Source of the DNA: Rhizobium viscosum
GTDB lineage: Bacteria; Pseudomonadota; Alphaproteobacteria; Rhizobiales; Rhizobiaceae
Direction: 5' to 3'
NCBI RefSeq assembly: GCF_014873945.1
Contig: NZ_JADBEC010000002.1
Span: forward strand, 868,001-932,000
DNA: 64,000 nt
Below the pieces are notes generated by a model. It saw only the letters and a program-made list of their open reading frames with translations, searched no databases and was not told where the DNA came from. This document shows positions 28,420 through 41,030 of the stretch, one piece after another; position 1 is the stretch's first letter, and every line of letters begins with the position of its first letter. The translations under genes were made by a program, and so were the position numbers.

Positions 28420-28617
28420 TCAGCCTCCCTGCATCGGGGACAGGATTTCGATGCGGTCACCGTCGTCGAGCCGGCAGCAGGCGCGGTCCTCGCGATGCAC
28501 AAGATCGCCGTTGACGGCCGTCGCCAGCCAGTCGCCCTCGTATTCCAGAACATGAAGAAGCTCGGAAAGGGTTGCAGCCTCGCAGACCTGGGTTTCGCCG
28601 TTGATTATCAGTTTCAT
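28420..28617 (-). CDS. thiS: Thiamine sulfur-carrier protein
   Basis: The 65-residue ubiquitin-like protein ends in Gly-Gly (SPMQGG), the site that is adenylated and converted to a thiocarboxylate as sulfur donor to ThiG. Its start overlaps thiO by four bases and its stop is three bases before thiG. No thiF is visible in the window, so activation must use an enzyme encoded elsewhere. Confidence 0.95.
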   Translation of the reverse strand: MKLIINGETQVCEAATLSELLHVLEYEGDWLATAVNGDLVHREDRACCRLDDGDRIEILSPMQGG

Positions 28618-29599
28618 GAGCTTAGCCTTTCAGAAGCGAATGCCTCTCGCATGAGAATATCGGCGGCCCGCGCAGCCATGGCGGGTGCCAGCAGGAAGCC
28701 ATGGCGGTGCATGCCGGCGATCGCGACCCCCTCCTTCGTTTCGATCACTCGCGGAATGTTGTCTGCAAAAGCCGGACGTATGCCCGTCCCGGTCTCCACG
28801 ACGCGCGCCTCGCCGAACGCCGGATGCAGCGCATAGGCCGCGTTCAGGAACTCCATAAGCGAACGCGCGGTAATCGGTCCGTCATCCTCCGCCTCGATCA
28901 TCGTCGCCCCGACCATGAAACGGTGATCGTCGCGAGGCACGATGTAGATCGGATGGCGCGGATGCAGCATCCTGACCGGCCTGGAAAGCGTAATATCGGC
29001 GGTTTCCAGATAGAGCATTTCGCCTCGCACGCCGCGCAGGCCGGAAAGTCGCGATATCGCCGCCGGCCCTGTGCAGTCGAGCACGCCGGCAAATTGCCGA
29101 TCCTGCGGCTGGTGTGCGCCGAAATGGAAGACGACGCCGCGTTCGCGGAGACTGTTGCCAAGCCTCGTCAGCGCAAGGCGTGGATCGAGATGCGCTTCCT
29201 GCTCGAAGAAAAGGGCCTTTTCGAAGCGGCCGGCAAGTGCGGGTTCGAGGTCGCTCACGCCCTTGCCATCGAGCCAGACATGACCGGTCGTGCGCGCGGC
29301 AAACCGGGCGAGATCCGGCAGGTCGCGCGGCTGCGCCACCACCAGCGTACCGCGGCGATGAACTTCGCCGGGCACGGCCTCCTCCCACCATCGGGCCGCA
29401 TCCAGGCCCAATGTCAGGACAACCTCTTCGGCCGCCTCTCGTTCGCAATAGGGAGCAAGCATTCCTCCAGCAAAATGGGAGGCGCCAAGCCCCGCCGCGC
29501 AGGCCTTCTCGATCACCTCTACCGAAAAGCCCCGTTTGACGAGCTCATGGGCCACCGCGAGGCCGGCAACGCCGGCCCCTTTGACGAGAAACGTAGGCA

Positions 29600-29600
<1 letters not shown>
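28614..29600 (-). CDS. thiO: Glycine oxidase of thiamine synthesis
   Basis: ThiO oxidises glycine to dehydroglycine for the thiazole ring, the oxygen-dependent alternative to ThiH. The 328-residue DAO-family flavoprotein has VKGAGVAGLAVAHELVKRG at the N-terminus, FAGGMLAPYCE, DCTGPAAISRLSGLRGVRGEM and the C-terminal HRHGFLLAPAMAARAADILM. It directly abuts thiC and overlaps thiS. No thiH is present. Confidence 0.93.
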
Positions 29601-31516
<1,916 letters not shown>

Positions 31517-31526
31517 TCATCAGCGC

Positions 31527-31629
31527 TTGCACCGTCCCTACGCCAGTATGAACTGGATCAGGTTCAACGGGTCACTGCGCCGCGCAATCGCTCAGCAGTA
31601 TCTCAGCCCCTTGGCGGGACCCCCCTGGT
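31527..31629 (-). ncRNA. TPP riboswitch (thi box) in the thiC leader
   Basis: On the minus strand the leader reads CACCAGGGGGG, then GGGGCTGAGA, then ACCCGTTGAACCTGATC, CAGTTCATACTGGCG and TAGGGA, followed by GTGCAAGC. This is the conserved thi-box order of the TPP aptamer. It lies about 100 bases before thiC, so thiamine diphosphate should shut off the operon. The two ends are approximate. I did not resolve the expression platform. Confidence 0.95.
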
Positions 31630-31891
31630 GAATAGGGCTAGGCTATTGTGGGAAACGGCGCTTCGTCAAGCCTATAGGGCACCATTCCCGAAGCCTTATC
31701 CCGGCTGGCTGTCAGTGCTACCGGAAATCCGCAATCATTGCTGGCAAGTTCCGTCATAGCCGATATGTCGAGACAGCCATTCGTCGTGATCGATCCAGGG
31801 CAGTTCAGTTTTGCGTGCGTCGCACGAATGCCACGCTGTCTCCCGCCCCGTACGTTTCCACTGCGTATTCCTTTCAGAATTGTCGGTTTGG
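31630..31891. other. Spacer between bioZ and the thi leader
   Basis: This 262-base gap must contain the thi promoter. Short open frames exist on the minus strand, up to 85 codons, but none has a ribosome site or a family I recognise. Confidence 0.4.
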
Positions 31892-32881
31892 TCACGTGCC
31901 AAAAACCACAGCACCACCCATCAAACCGGCGCCGGCGGCGGTGAGCAGCAGCGTCTCTCCTCCCGTAAACCGCCGCTCCACATGGGCGACGGAGAGGGAA
32001 AGCGGGATGGTCGCGGCAGATGAATTGCCGAAGCTCTCGATCGTGCGGATCGTTTTTTCGGGCGCGATGCCGAGGTTGCCGGAGACGGCGTCGAACATGC
32101 GCGCGTTGGCCTGATGCGGAACGAACCGGTCGATATCGGCCGCGACAATTCCTGCCTGCTCCAGCGCCCGCTTCGAGGTTTCGGTCATCAGGGCGACGGC
32201 GCGCGAGAACACCTCGCGGCCGTCCTGCATCGTCATCAGAAAGTCCTCGGCACTGGTTTCGGGAGAGAACGGCCGGTTGCTGCCGCCAGCCGGAATGTTG
32301 ATCAGGCCATAGCCGCTGCCATCGGATGCGAGATCGGCGGAGAGGAGGCCGCTTCGCCCATGCGTGCAGGGAGCCAGCACCACGGCGCCGGCCGCATCCG
32401 CAAAGAGGACGGCGCTTGCCCGCTCGGCAGGATTGATGCGGCGGCTCAGGATATTGGCGGCCACCACGAGGACGGTGCGGCCGTGCACGCGGACGAAACC
32501 GTCCGCCAGCGTAAGCGCGTAGAGAAAGCCCGAACAGGCGCCGGCGAGATCAATCGCGCCAGAGTTTTCAAGACCCAACCGGTGGGCCAGGAGCGGCGCC
32601 GAGGGCGGCAGAAGATGATCCGGTGTCGAAGTCGCAAGCAGCGTCAGTGCGATCTCGTTGCGGGCGATCCCGGCATCGTCGAGCGCCATCTGTCCGGCCG
32701 CGGCGGCCAAGCCGCTCAGCGTCTCGCCATCCTCCGCCCAATGGCGCGTGCGGATGCCGGTTCGCCGCTCGATCCAGCCCGTTTCGAGGCCCAGGCGAGC
32801 CTCGATCTCGGCATTATCGACGCAGCGAGCCGGCGCGGCATGCCCGAAACCGGCCATACGGGAAGAACGACCCGACATCAT
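31892..32881 (-). CDS. bioZ: BioZ, 3-oxoacyl-ACP synthase III-type enzyme for pimeloyl precursor
   Basis: The 329-residue thiolase-fold protein has the FabH triad: Cys in [13 protein letters not shown], His in [10 protein letters not shown] and Asn in [13 protein letters not shown]. In alphaproteobacteria BioZ condenses glutaryl-CoA, from lysine breakdown, with malonyl-ACP to start pimeloyl-ACP synthesis, replacing BioC/BioH. Its place at the end of bioBFDAZ, overlapping bioA by four bases, separates it from the housekeeping FabH. Confidence 0.94.
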   Translation of the reverse strand: MMSGRSSRMAGFGHAAPARCVDNAEIEARLGLETGWIERRTGIRTRHWAEDGETLSGLAAAAGQMALDDAGIARNEIALTLLATSTPDHLLPPSAPLLAHRLGLENSGAIDLAGACSGFLYALTLADGFVRVHGRTVLVVAANILSRRINPAERASAVLFADAAGAVVLAPCTHGRSGLLSADLASDGSGYGLINIPAGGSNRPFSPETSAEDFLMTMQDGREVFSRAVALMTETSKRALEQAGIVAADIDRFVPHQANARMFDAVSGNLGIAPEKTIRTIESFGNSSAATIPLSLSVAHVERRFTGGETLLLTAAGAGLMGGAVVFGT

Positions 32882-34146
32882 CCTGCGCTCCCGAGAACGA
32901 TCGAGGCGACCTCGTCTATGGCGTCATAAGTGCTGCCGATCTCGTCTGCCGTCACGCAATAGGGCGGCATCAGGTAGACGACGTTGCCGAGCGGACGGAT
33001 CAGCAGACCGCGCTCGCGAAACAGCCGCCGCATGCGCGGGCCGGCCTCGGCGAGATAACCGCCAGCGGGCACGACGAGATCAAGCGCCGCGATCGTTCCG
33101 GACTGCCGGATATTGGCGAACCGCTTGTCGCCTTCAAAACGCTGAAGGTTCTGTCGGTGCAGTGCCGCGAGATTTTCGATACGTTCAAAGACCGGTTCGT
33201 TGCGCCAGATGTCGAGATTGGCGACGGCGGCAGCGCAAGCGACCGGGTTGGCGGTATAGGAGCTCGAATGGAAGAAGGTCTTGCGCCGATCGGTGGAGAG
33301 GTGGGCATCGAAGATGTCGCCGGTGCAGAGGGTTGCTGCAAGCGGCAGGGCGCCGGCTGTCAGTCCTTTGGATGTGCATAGGATATCGGGCGTGATGGCG
33401 GCCTGCTCCGAGGCGAACATCGTTCCCGTCCGGCCCCAACCGGTCATCACTTCATCGGCGATCAGCAGACAGCCATGGTGCAGGGCGATTTCCTTCAACC
33501 CGGCAAGCGTGCCGGCATCATAGATCTTCATACCGCCCGCCCCGAGGACCAGAGGCTCGATCACCAGGGCCGCCACCCGGCCTGAGCGGCAAAAATCCTC
33601 GAACATGTCGAGCGTCTGCTGCTCGCGGCCCGGTTCCGGGAAGGCAAGCCGGTCGACGCCGAAGAGCAGCGGTTCATAGGCGGCGTTGAAAACACCTCGC
33701 TCGCCGGTCGACATCGTGCCGATCGTATCGCCGTGGTAGCTCGCCTCGATCACCACGATCCGGTCGCGCGCCTCTCCCCTGTTGTGGAAATAACCGAGCG
33801 CCATTTTGAGTGCCACTTCGACCGAGGTCGAACCGCTGTCCGAATAGAAAACATGGCTCAATCCCGCCGGCGCGATCTCGATCAATCCTTCCGCCAGCCT
33901 TTCGGCGGGGGCGTGCGAGAATTCGGCGAAAATGATCTGGTCATAAGCCTCCGTCGCTGCCCGGATTGCCGCCATGATCGCCGGATGCCGATGGCCATGG
34001 GTGATGACCCACCAAGACGAGATCGCGTCGAGAAGGCGGTTGCCGTCCTCGTCGACCAGATAGGCGCCCTCGGTCGAGGCGATGCGTTTCATCGGCGGTT
34101 CGAGTGCATGCTGGGTAAAGGGGTGCCAGATGGCCGAGCGGGTCAT
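32878..34146 (-). CDS. bioA: Adenosylmethionine-8-amino-7-oxononanoate aminotransferase
   Basis: BioA makes 7,8-diaminopelargonate with SAM as amino donor. The 422-residue class III aminotransferase has WHPFTQH at the start, [34 protein letters not shown] and the PLP lysine in [16 protein letters not shown]. The ATG at 34146 overlaps the bioD stop (ATGA), which decides it against an upstream open extension. Confidence 0.96.
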   Translation of the reverse strand: MTRSAIWHPFTQHALEPPMKRIASTEGAYLVDEDGNRLLDAISSWWVITHGHRHPAIMAAIRAATEAYDQIIFAEFSHAPAERLAEGLIEIAPAGLSHVFYSDSGSTSVEVALKMALGYFHNRGEARDRIVVIEASYHGDTIGTMSTGERGVFNAAYEPLLFGVDRLAFPEPGREQQTLDMFEDFCRSGRVAALVIEPLVLGAGGMKIYDAGTLAGLKEIALHHGCLLIADEVMTGWGRTGTMFASEQAAITPDILCTSKGLTAGALPLAATLCTGDIFDAHLSTDRRKTFFHSSSYTANPVACAAAVANLDIWRNEPVFERIENLAALHRQNLQRFEGDKRFANIRQSGTIAALDLVVPAGGYLAEAGPRMRRLFRERGLLIRPLGNVVYLMPPYCVTADEIGSTYDAIDEVASIVLGSAG

Positions 34147-34781
34147 GCGGACACCTCTGCAAAGGAAGCGAGATCGAAATTGCCGCGAAACGCCTGGCGA
34201 AGCCCGTCGGCGGTGATGGCCTGAAGCCAAGGCAGCCTTCCGAGCGAACGAACCCGGCCCATCTTGACGATGATGCGCTGCGTTTCTTGGTTCTCATCGC
34301 CGACGAACACGACGCCGAACACCGGAATGTTGCGATGTTTCAGAGCTTCGAGTGACAGCAGCGTGTGGTTGATCGTGCCGAGCGATGTCCTGGCGCAGAG
34401 GATGACCGGAACCTGCCAGCGGGCAAACATGTCGGCGAAGACAAGATCGTCGGCGAGCGGCACGAGCAGCCCGCCCGCCCCCTCGATCACCAATGGCCGG
34501 TCTGTCATCGGCGGCACCAGCCTTTCCGGATCGATCGCAACGCCATCCAAACGGGCTGAAAGATGCGGCGAGGCAGGTGTGGCAAGGCGATAGGCTTCCG
34601 GCAGGATGCGCCTGCGCGGCACGCCGCCGAGCCGTACGACCGTCTCGCTGTCGGTCTCGTCCTCGAGCCCGGACTGCACGGGCTTCCAATAATAGCCCTC
34701 CAACGCACCGGCAAGGGCGGCTGCGAAAACCGTCTTGCCGATGCCGGTATCGGTGCCGGAGACGACGAAGCGACGGGTCAT
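34143..34781 (-). CDS. bioD: Dethiobiotin synthetase
   Basis: BioD closes the ureido ring of dethiobiotin using ATP and CO2. The 212-residue protein begins with the P-loop [18 protein letters not shown] and has YWKPVQSG and [15 protein letters not shown]. It overlaps bioF and bioA by four bases each. The open frame extends far upstream inside bioF, but the true start is the coupled ATG at 34781. Confidence 0.96.
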   Translation of the reverse strand: MTRRFVVSGTDTGIGKTVFAAALAGALEGYYWKPVQSGLEDETDSETVVRLGGVPRRRILPEAYRLATPASPHLSARLDGVAIDPERLVPPMTDRPLVIEGAGGLLVPLADDLVFADMFARWQVPVILCARTSLGTINHTLLSLEALKHRNIPVFGVVFVGDENQETQRIIVKMGRVRSLGRLPWLQAITADGLRQAFRGNFDLASFAEVSA

Positions 34782-35923
34782 GGCCTGTCTTCCTCGATCG
34801 CAGCGGCCAGCCGCCGGACCATGTCGACAATCTGCTCTTCGTAGACATTCAGTGTGATGGAAATCCTGAGCCGCGCGGTGCCCTCCGGCACGGTCGGTGG
34901 CCGAATCGCCCTGATGTCGAAACCTGCGGCCCGCATCCGTTCCGCAATCCGCAGCGAACGGGCATTGTCGCCGATCATCACGGGCAGAATCTGCGAGCCG
35001 CTGGGGCTGGTGCCGAGCCGGGAGCACAATTGTTCGGCGGCGAAGTTTTTGAGGCGCTCCAACCGCAGCTGCCGCTCAGGTTCGTCGGCAATCATACGCA
35101 AAGCCTCTCGGACTCCCGATGCCATCAGCGGCGACGGGGCGGTCGAGTAGATGAAATTGCGTGCGCGGTTGATGAGATAGTTGGCGAGGATGGCGGGCAG
35201 GCCGAGAAGCGCGCCGGAGACACCGAGCGCCTTGCCGCAGGTGTGCAGCACCAGAACGTTGTCGCGGCTCTCCAGCCCCGAGGCAAGGCCGCGGCCGCCG
35301 GGGCCGAATATGCCGGTGGCATGCGCTTCGTCGACGACGAGGAAGCCGTCATGCCGGTCGGCGAGCCCGGCGAGCTCAAAGAGCGGCGCCTTGTCCCCGT
35401 CCATCGAATAGAGGCTCTCGACCGCGATCCACGGATGCCCCTTGCCGCCGACCCCGCGCCAGCGACGGATCGCCTGATCGAAAGCCTCGACGTCGTTGTG
35501 CGGCACGGCAGCCGCCTCCGCCTTGCTGACCGATACGCCGTCACGGGCGCTGGCATGGATCAGCGCATCATGGACGATCAGATCGTCGCGCTGCGGCAGC
35601 GACGAGAAGAGCGCCACATTGGCCGCAAACCCACTGCCGAAATAGAGGACCTTCTCGACCCCGAAAAACGCAGCCGCTTCCGCCTCGAGCGCCTCATGCT
35701 CGGCGTGATTGCCGCGCAAAAGCCGCGAACCGCCTGCACCTGCCGGAACGCCTCTGTCGATGGCGGCCGATATCGCTGCCTTCAGGCGGGGGGCATTGGC
35801 AAGCCCAAGATAGTCGTTGGAGGTGAAATCCACGCCTTGCTGCGGGCTGAGCGCGCGCAGTCGCGACTTGCGCTGAAGGCCCGCAAGTGTGGCCTCATAA
35901 CGGGCGAGCGCCGGCGAACTCAA
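34778..35923 (-). CDS. bioF: 8-amino-7-oxononanoate synthase
   Basis: BioF condenses pimeloyl-ACP or -CoA with L-alanine. The 381-residue PLP enzyme of the alpha-oxoamine synthase family has [10 protein letters not shown] near the N-terminus, [18 protein letters not shown] and the PLP lysine in [12 protein letters not shown]. It overlaps bioB and bioD by four bases each, in line with a tightly coupled operon. Confidence 0.96.
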   Translation of the reverse strand: MSSPALARYEATLAGLQRKSRLRALSPQQGVDFTSNDYLGLANAPRLKAAISAAIDRGVPAGAGGSRLLRGNHAEHEALEAEAAAFFGVEKVLYFGSGFAANVALFSSLPQRDDLIVHDALIHASARDGVSVSKAEAAAVPHNDVEAFDQAIRRWRGVGGKGHPWIAVESLYSMDGDKAPLFELAGLADRHDGFLVVDEAHATGIFGPGGRGLASGLESRDNVLVLHTCGKALGVSGALLGLPAILANYLINRARNFIYSTAPSPLMASGVREALRMIADEPERQLRLERLKNFAAEQLCSRLGTSPSGSQILPVMIGDNARSLRIAERMRAAGFDIRAIRPPTVPEGTARLRISITLNVYEEQIVDMVRRLAAAIEEDRP

Positions 35924-36924
35924 CGAGACTGCTCCAGTTCCATCGGCTTCAGCCCGAGCCGGCGGAAGAGGGCCGCATCGTGATCCTCGCCGGGATTGTC
36001 GGCCGTCAGCAGCGTGTCGCCGACGAAAATCGAATTGGCTCCGGCGAAGAAACAGAGGGCCTGCGTTTCATCGCTCATCTCGGTGCGGCCGGCCGACAGG
36101 CGGACATGGGAGCGCGGCATCAGGATACGGGCGAGCGCAATGATCCGGACGAAATCGATCGGGTCGACCGGCTCAGCATTGGAGAGTTTGGAGCCGGGGA
36201 TCGGGATCAGCATGTTGATCGGCACGCTTTCCGGAGGCACAGGCAGGTTTGCCAGCGTGACCAGCATCGAAATCCGGTCTTCAATTGTCTCGCCCATGCC
36301 GAGGATGCCGCCAGCGCAGACCTTGATGCCGGCATCACGGACATTGGCGAGCGTTTCCAGCCGATCTTCGAACGTGCGCGTGGTGATGATCTCAGAGTAA
36401 TAGCGCTCGGACGTATCGACATTATGGTTGTAGTAGTCGAGGCCGGCCCCGGCGAGCCTTTCGGATTGCGCCGGCGTCAACATACCGAGCGTCATACAGG
36501 TTTCCATCCCGAGCGCCTTTACGCCCTCGACCATGGCGACCAGTGCCTCCATGTCGCGCTCTTTGGGATTGCGCCACGCGGCTCCCATGCAGTAGCGCGT
36601 CGCACCGCCTTCCCTTGCCTTCTGCGCCTCGCCAAGCACGCGTTCGACTTCCATCAGCTTCGACGCCTTGAGACCCGTCGGATAGTGGGCGGACTGGCTG
36701 CAATAGCCGCAATCCTCGGCACAGCCACCGGTCTTGATAGAGAGCAGCCTGCTCATCTGAATGGCATTGGGATCAAAGTGCGCGCGATGAATTTGCTGAG
36801 CACGGAAAAGAAGATCGTTGAACGGCAAGTTATAGATAATTGCGGCCTGCTCCAATGAGATAGGGACGCCATCCAGCGCATTGCTTTGAAATACCCTGAC
36901 CGGCAGCGCTACATCGTTCATCAT
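35920..36924 (-). CDS. bioB: Biotin synthase
   Basis: BioB is the radical-SAM enzyme that inserts sulfur into dethiobiotin. The 334-residue protein has the cluster motif [14 protein letters not shown], then [25 protein letters not shown] and ICAGGI-type [18 protein letters not shown] seven bases before the first of two adjacent ATGs sets the start at 36924. It is the first gene of bioBFDAZ and lies 31 bases after a BioR-like box. Confidence 0.97.
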   Translation of the reverse strand: MMNDVALPVRVFQSNALDGVPISLEQAAIIYNLPFNDLLFRAQQIHRAHFDPNAIQMSRLLSIKTGGCAEDCGYCSQSAHYPTGLKASKLMEVERVLGEAQKAREGGATRYCMGAAWRNPKERDMEALVAMVEGVKALGMETCMTLGMLTPAQSERLAGAGLDYYNHNVDTSERYYSEIITTRTFEDRLETLANVRDAGIKVCAGGILGMGETIEDRISMLVTLANLPVPPESVPINMLIPIPGSKLSNAEPVDPIDFVRIIALARILMPRSHVRLSAGRTEMSDETQALCFFAGANSIFVGDTLLTADNPGEDHDAALFRRLGLKPMELEQSR

Positions 36925-36955
36925 CTGGTCGCCTCGCAATAGATAGAAACTTATT

Positions 36956-36965
36956 TTATCTATAA
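36956..36965. promoter_or_regulatory. BioR-type operator upstream of bioB
   Basis: TTATCTATAA matches the published alphaproteobacterial BioR consensus TTATMTATAA exactly. It is also the right half of a wider inverted repeat, ATAGATA at about 36939-36945 with TATCTAT at 36957-36963. The box lies 31 bases before the bioB start, where a GntR-type BioR repressor would block transcription when biotin is ample. bioR itself is not in the window. Confidence 0.8.
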
Positions 36966-37376
36966 TTTATGAGAGGTGGCATTTTGCAATAGCCCTCTGC
37001 GCGAATGTTCCGATCAGGTTCGCAACTCGAAAGAGTATCGCCGGAAGTGCGGAGGCTTCCATCGACACACCCACTCCGAGCACTGTCGATGAGGCCCGGT
37101 CGCTCCACGCGACACGGTCGCCGAATGCTCCGTTATGGAAAACGCTGAAAGGTCAGCTCGGTTTGGCCTCAGCCTTCAATGGCGAATGCCGCGCGCGTTG
37201 CGCCCGACTCCTCACTAATATTACTATTTACTAATTAAGATTCTGGTATACCGTCGGAGGACGATCGGTACCAATGCCAGACGTCGCCTTGCGACGGGCC
37301 CTTGGAGGGGGTGCGCATTCGGCCGGCCGTAAGTCGCGAACGGGCCCTCGCAATTGCGGCCTTCGGGAGGAGTATT
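36966..37376. other. Long divergent intergenic region between bioB and a sugar-binding-protein gene
   Basis: These 411 bases separate two divergently transcribed operons. The part from about 37213 to 37247 is strikingly AT-rich and repeats TTACTA-like words (ATTACTATTTACTAATTA), so it is the likely promoter/operator of the transporter to the right. The remainder is GC-rich, with no open frame I believe. Confidence 0.45.
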
Positions 37377-38342
37377 ATGAAACAGATGAAACGCAAGAAT
37401 GCTGCCTTGTTCTTTGCCGGGTTGATGCTGAGCGTGGCACCTATGGCTGCGTCCCACGCTGCCGACAAGCCGACGCTCGCATTCGTCGTCAACGGAGCGT
37501 CCGACTTCTGGAAAGCCGCCGAGGCGGGGGTGAAGAAGGCGCAGGGCGAAATGCCTGATTACACCATGGAGCTGAAGTATCCTGAACAGGCGGCTGTCGC
37601 CATTCAGCAGCGCCTGATGGAAGATCTCGTTAGTGCTGGCGTCAAGGGGATTATGGTTTCCGCGGTCGATCCCAAGACCCAGACGGACGGCCTCAACAAG
37701 ATTGGCTCGCAGACGGCTCTCTTCACCACTGATAGCGACGCACCGAAGACCAATCGCGTCGCCTACATCGGCTCTTCGAACGTCGATGCCGGCAAGCAGG
37801 CCGCCGAAATCGCCAAGAAGGCGATGCCGGACGGCGGCAAGTGCATGGGCTTCGTCGGCTTGCTGGGTGCCGATAACGCTCGCGAACGAATCGAAGGCAT
37901 GAAGGAGGGGCTCAAGGGCACCAAGATCGAGCTTGTCGACGTTCGCGGGGACGACATCGACCAGACCCGTGCCAAGAAGAACGTTGAGGATGCGCTGGTA
38001 GCCAGCCCCGATCTGACCTGCATGGTAGGCTTCTATTCCTACAACACGCCGCGCATCTATGAGGCGCTGCGCGACGCAGGCAAGCTCGGCCAGATCACCG
38101 TCGTCGGCTTTGACGACGACCCGATTACACTCGGCGGCGTCAAGGAAGGCACGATCGCTGCGACCGTCGTACAACAGCCGTTCGAATGGGCCTATCAGGG
38201 CATGAAACTGATGGCCGCCTACCTCAAGGGCGACAAGTCCGGCGTTCCCGCCGATGGCTTGATCATTATCCCCACGGTCATCATCGGCAAGGATGACGTG
38301 GACAAATATGCCGCCAACCTGAAGGCCATGGCCGGAAAATAG
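37377..38342 (+). CDS. Sugar ABC transporter binding protein (CUT2, ribose-type)
   Basis: The 321-residue protein has a signal peptide (KNAALFFAGLMLSVAPMAASHA) and a type I periplasmic-binding fold: LAFVVNGASDFWKAAEAGVKKA, GIMVSAVDPKTQTDGLN, TTDSDAPKTNRVAYIG and TVVGFDDDPITLGGVKEG. GGGAGGAG before the ATG at 37377 fixes the start. It is followed by a hairpin and then ATPase and permease genes. No enzyme gene accompanies the set, so the substrate cannot be inferred. Confidence 0.92.
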   Translation: MKQMKRKNAALFFAGLMLSVAPMAASHAADKPTLAFVVNGASDFWKAAEAGVKKAQGEMPDYTMELKYPEQAAVAIQQRLMEDLVSAGVKGIMVSAVDPKTQTDGLNKIGSQTALFTTDSDAPKTNRVAYIGSSNVDAGKQAAEIAKKAMPDGGKCMGFVGLLGADNARERIEGMKEGLKGTKIELVDVRGDDIDQTRAKKNVEDALVASPDLTCMVGFYSYNTPRIYEALRDAGKLGQITVVGFDDDPITLGGVKEGTIAATVVQQPFEWAYQGMKLMAAYLKGDKSGVPADGLIIIPTVIIGKDDVDKYAANLKAMAGK

Positions 38343-38354
38343 CCCGGCTTCGCA

Positions 38355-38377
38355 GCGGCGGCGGCCCTCGCCGCTGC
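38355..38377 (+). repeat. Intercistronic hairpin after the sugar-binding-protein gene
   Basis: GCGGCGGCG at 38355-38363 pairs with CGCCGCTGC at 38369-38377 (nine pairs, one G-U) around a five-base loop. There is no T-run. It lies between the binding-protein stop and the ATPase start, as in the other transporter operons here. Confidence 0.75.
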
Positions 38378-38417
38378 CGCTGAACACGTCGACATTACCA
38401 GCAGTCATGGGCAGGCG

Positions 38418-39959
38418 ATGAATCATAGCAGCGACATCCCGTCACCGGGCGTGCCCTCAACGCCGTTCCTTTCGCTTTCCGAAGTTGGCAAGACCTATCC
38501 AGGCGTCGTTGCGCTCGAGGGTCTTTCAATGGACATCGCGCCAGGCGAGGTCATCGGCCTTGTCGGCGAAAACGGGGCCGGAAAATCGACGTTGATGAAG
38601 ATCCTCGGCGGCGTGATTGCCCCCGACCGGGGAAAGATCCTGCTCGACGGGACAGAGCTTCGTCACCTCACTGTGGAATCGAGCATCTCGTCCGGCATCG
38701 CCTTCGTGCATCAGGAACTCAATCTCTTTGAGAATCTCGATGTCGCCGCCAACATCTTCCTCGGGCGCGAACCGCTGAAGGCGGGACCTTTCAGGCTCGT
38801 CGATCGCGATCGACTAAGGGACATGGTAAAGCCGCTTCTGAAGCGCGTGGGCGCGCATTTTTCCGCCGACACGCCAGTGGCGTCGCTCTCGCTTGCCGAG
38901 CAGCAGATGGTGGAAATTGCCAAGGCGCTATCCATCAACGCAAGGCTGGTAATCTTCGACGAACCAACGTCCAGCCTTCCGTTGGCGGAAACCGAACGGC
39001 TGCTCAAGATCATCAAGCTGCTGAAGGCGGATGGCATCAGTGTGATTTTCATCTCGCATCGCCTCCACGAGGTTGAGCGCGTTGCCGACCGGGTCGTAGT
39101 CCTGCGCGATGGTGCCCTTGTCGGCACGCTCGCCAAAAAGGACATTGGTCACGATCAGATGGTCAAGCTGATGATCGGCCGGGAGCTTGCGGCCCGTACG
39201 GCAAAGCCGCAGCGCTCACCGGGATCAGTTGCGCTGAAAGCAAGCGGCGTGCGCACCGCGGCCTATCCCGGCCGCCCCGTTGATCTTGAAATGCGGTATG
39301 GAGAAATCCTTGGGCTTGCGGGCCTCGTCGGGTCGGGCCGCACCGAGCTCGCAAGGGTGCTCTTCGGCATAGACCGGAGTTACGGCGGAGCTATTGTGCA
39401 GGACCGAGAGGAAATCGTGCTTCGTTCCGCCCGGGACGCCGTTGCTCGCGGTATTTTCCTGGTCCCGGAGGATCGCAAGCGTAACGGCATACTTCTTGAT
39501 TTCCCGATTGCCCAGAACATAACCCTTGCCGGCCTTCCCGCGCTCGCCAGCCGCTTCATGCTGTCCGCCGATCGGGAGATGGCGGCGGCCGAAAAGCAGC
39601 GCATTCGCCTAGGCATCAAGGCCCCCTCCGTTTCGACCCGAACCGGCACTCTGTCGGGCGGTAACCAGCAAAAGGTCGTGCTTGCCAAATGGCTGTCGAT
39701 GAGCCCGAAGGTGATGATCTTCGACGAGCCGACACGCGGCATCGATATTGGCGCGAAGAACGAGATCTACGGACTTATGCGGGCGCTTGCCGATGCCGGA
39801 GTTGCGATCCTGATGATCTCCAGCGACATGGAAGAGGTGATCGGCGTTTCCGACCGCATTGCCGTCATGCATGAAGGGCAGATCGCCGGCATCCTCGATG
39901 AGGACGAGTTCAGTCAGGAAAGCGTCCTTTTGCTTGCTGTCGGTAAAGGCGTAAAATAG
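38418..39959 (+). CDS. Sugar ABC transporter ATPase, two-domain (CUT2)
   Basis: The 513-residue RbsA/XylG-type ATPase has an N-terminal Walker [10 protein letters not shown], Walker B VIFDEPTSSLPLAET, and a C-terminal half with the degenerate Walker A GLVGSGRTE, signature [15 protein letters not shown] and Walker [19 protein letters not shown]. Both halves are complete for this class. It lies 75 bases after the binding-protein gene and 40 before the permease. Confidence 0.93.
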   Translation: MNHSSDIPSPGVPSTPFLSLSEVGKTYPGVVALEGLSMDIAPGEVIGLVGENGAGKSTLMKILGGVIAPDRGKILLDGTELRHLTVESSISSGIAFVHQELNLFENLDVAANIFLGREPLKAGPFRLVDRDRLRDMVKPLLKRVGAHFSADTPVASLSLAEQQMVEIAKALSINARLVIFDEPTSSLPLAETERLLKIIKLLKADGISVIFISHRLHEVERVADRVVVLRDGALVGTLAKKDIGHDQMVKLMIGRELAARTAKPQRSPGSVALKASGVRTAAYPGRPVDLEMRYGEILGLAGLVGSGRTELARVLFGIDRSYGGAIVQDREEIVLRSARDAVARGIFLVPEDRKRNGILLDFPIAQNITLAGLPALASRFMLSADREMAAAEKQRIRLGIKAPSVSTRTGTLSGGNQQKVVLAKWLSMSPKVMIFDEPTRGIDIGAKNEIYGLMRALADAGVAILMISSDMEEVIGVSDRIAVMHEGQIAGILDEDEFSQESVLLLAVGKGVK

Positions 39960-39999
39960 CAGCTGCGACAATATAATTGGGTATCGGGATGGATCTCGC

Positions 40000-41025
40000 A
40001 TGGTCAAAAAAGATCTTGGACTGCTGCTTCTCATCGTCGTCGTCGGTATCGTCGTCGCCATCATCAATCCGCGCTTCCTGCTGCCGATCAACCTGGCGAA
40101 TACCGCCAACCTGATCGGCCTGTTCGGTATCCTATCGATCGGCCAGGCCTACGTCATCATTACGGGCGGTATCGAACTTTCCGTGGGCTCGCTCGTAGCC
40201 CTTCTCGGAGTGCTGTTTGTCGATTTCGTCGCGGTCCAGGATATGCCATGGATGCTTGCGCTACCGCTCATTCTCATGCTCGGCGCCGCCATAGGTGCCA
40301 TTCACGGCTTGCTGATCACCCGGCTGAACCTGCAACCCTTCGTCGTCACCCTCTGCGGTCTCCTTATCTATCGCGGGGCGGCGCGCTTCTATACGGCCGA
40401 CGGAACGGCGGGGTTTGCGTTCGGTCAGAATTTCCCGGACCTTGAATTCCTGACGGCCGGACGGTTTTATGGCGTTCCCAACACTTTCATCGCGCTCGTC
40501 ATCATTTCCGTGGTCATGTGGGTGGTACTGCATCGCTCTATCTTTGGGCGCTATCTCTACGCGATCGGCAAGAATGAGGAAGCGGCCCGCTATTCCGGTA
40601 TCCGGACCGGCCGGATGGTGATGTCGGCCTATGTCATCTGCGGGCTGCTGACGGCGCTTTCGGCAATCTATTTCGCCATGTATACGCGCTCGATCTCGCC
40701 GGCGAGCCATGGCCAGTTTTATGAACTCTACGCGATTGCCGCTGCCGTACTCGGCGGCTTTTCGCTCCGCGGTGGCGAAGGATCGATCGTCGGCGTCGTA
40801 CTCGGAACGGTCCTGCTCCAGGAGCTGCAGAACCTCGTTAATCTGCTCGGCATCCCCTCGTCGCTCAATTTCGCCGTCATGGGTGGTGTAATCCTCATTG
40901 GCGTCCTCATCGACCAACAATGGCATGCAATCCGCGCACAGCGGCGCCTGGTGTCAGCAGCGAGGCAGACCGAGGCGCGTGTTCCGGACGAGGGCACATT
41001 GCCGGTGGTTGCCAATCAGGATTAG
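40000..41025 (+). CDS. Sugar ABC transporter permease (CUT2)
   Basis: The 341-residue polytopic protein has the RbsC-like motif GGIELSVGSLVALLGVLFVD and the EAA-type segment GKNEEAARYSGIRTGRM, with a hydrophilic C-terminal tail of about 35 residues. It completes the binding-protein, ATPase and permease set. The ribosome site is weak (GGGATGGATCTC region). Confidence 0.92.
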   Translation: MVKKDLGLLLLIVVVGIVVAIINPRFLLPINLANTANLIGLFGILSIGQAYVIITGGIELSVGSLVALLGVLFVDFVAVQDMPWMLALPLILMLGAAIGAIHGLLITRLNLQPFVVTLCGLLIYRGAARFYTADGTAGFAFGQNFPDLEFLTAGRFYGVPNTFIALVIISVVMWVVLHRSIFGRYLYAIGKNEEAARYSGIRTGRMVMSAYVICGLLTALSAIYFAMYTRSISPASHGQFYELYAIAAAVLGGFSLRGGEGSIVGVVLGTVLLQELQNLVNLLGIPSSLNFAVMGGVILIGVLIDQQWHAIRAQRRLVSAARQTEARVPDEGTLPVVANQD

Positions 41026-41030
41026 AAAAA

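Noticed and set aside
31638-31917. Short minus-strand open frames between bioZ and the thi leader
   Set aside because: There is no ribosome site, no recognised motif, and two frames compete; a promoter region is more likely.
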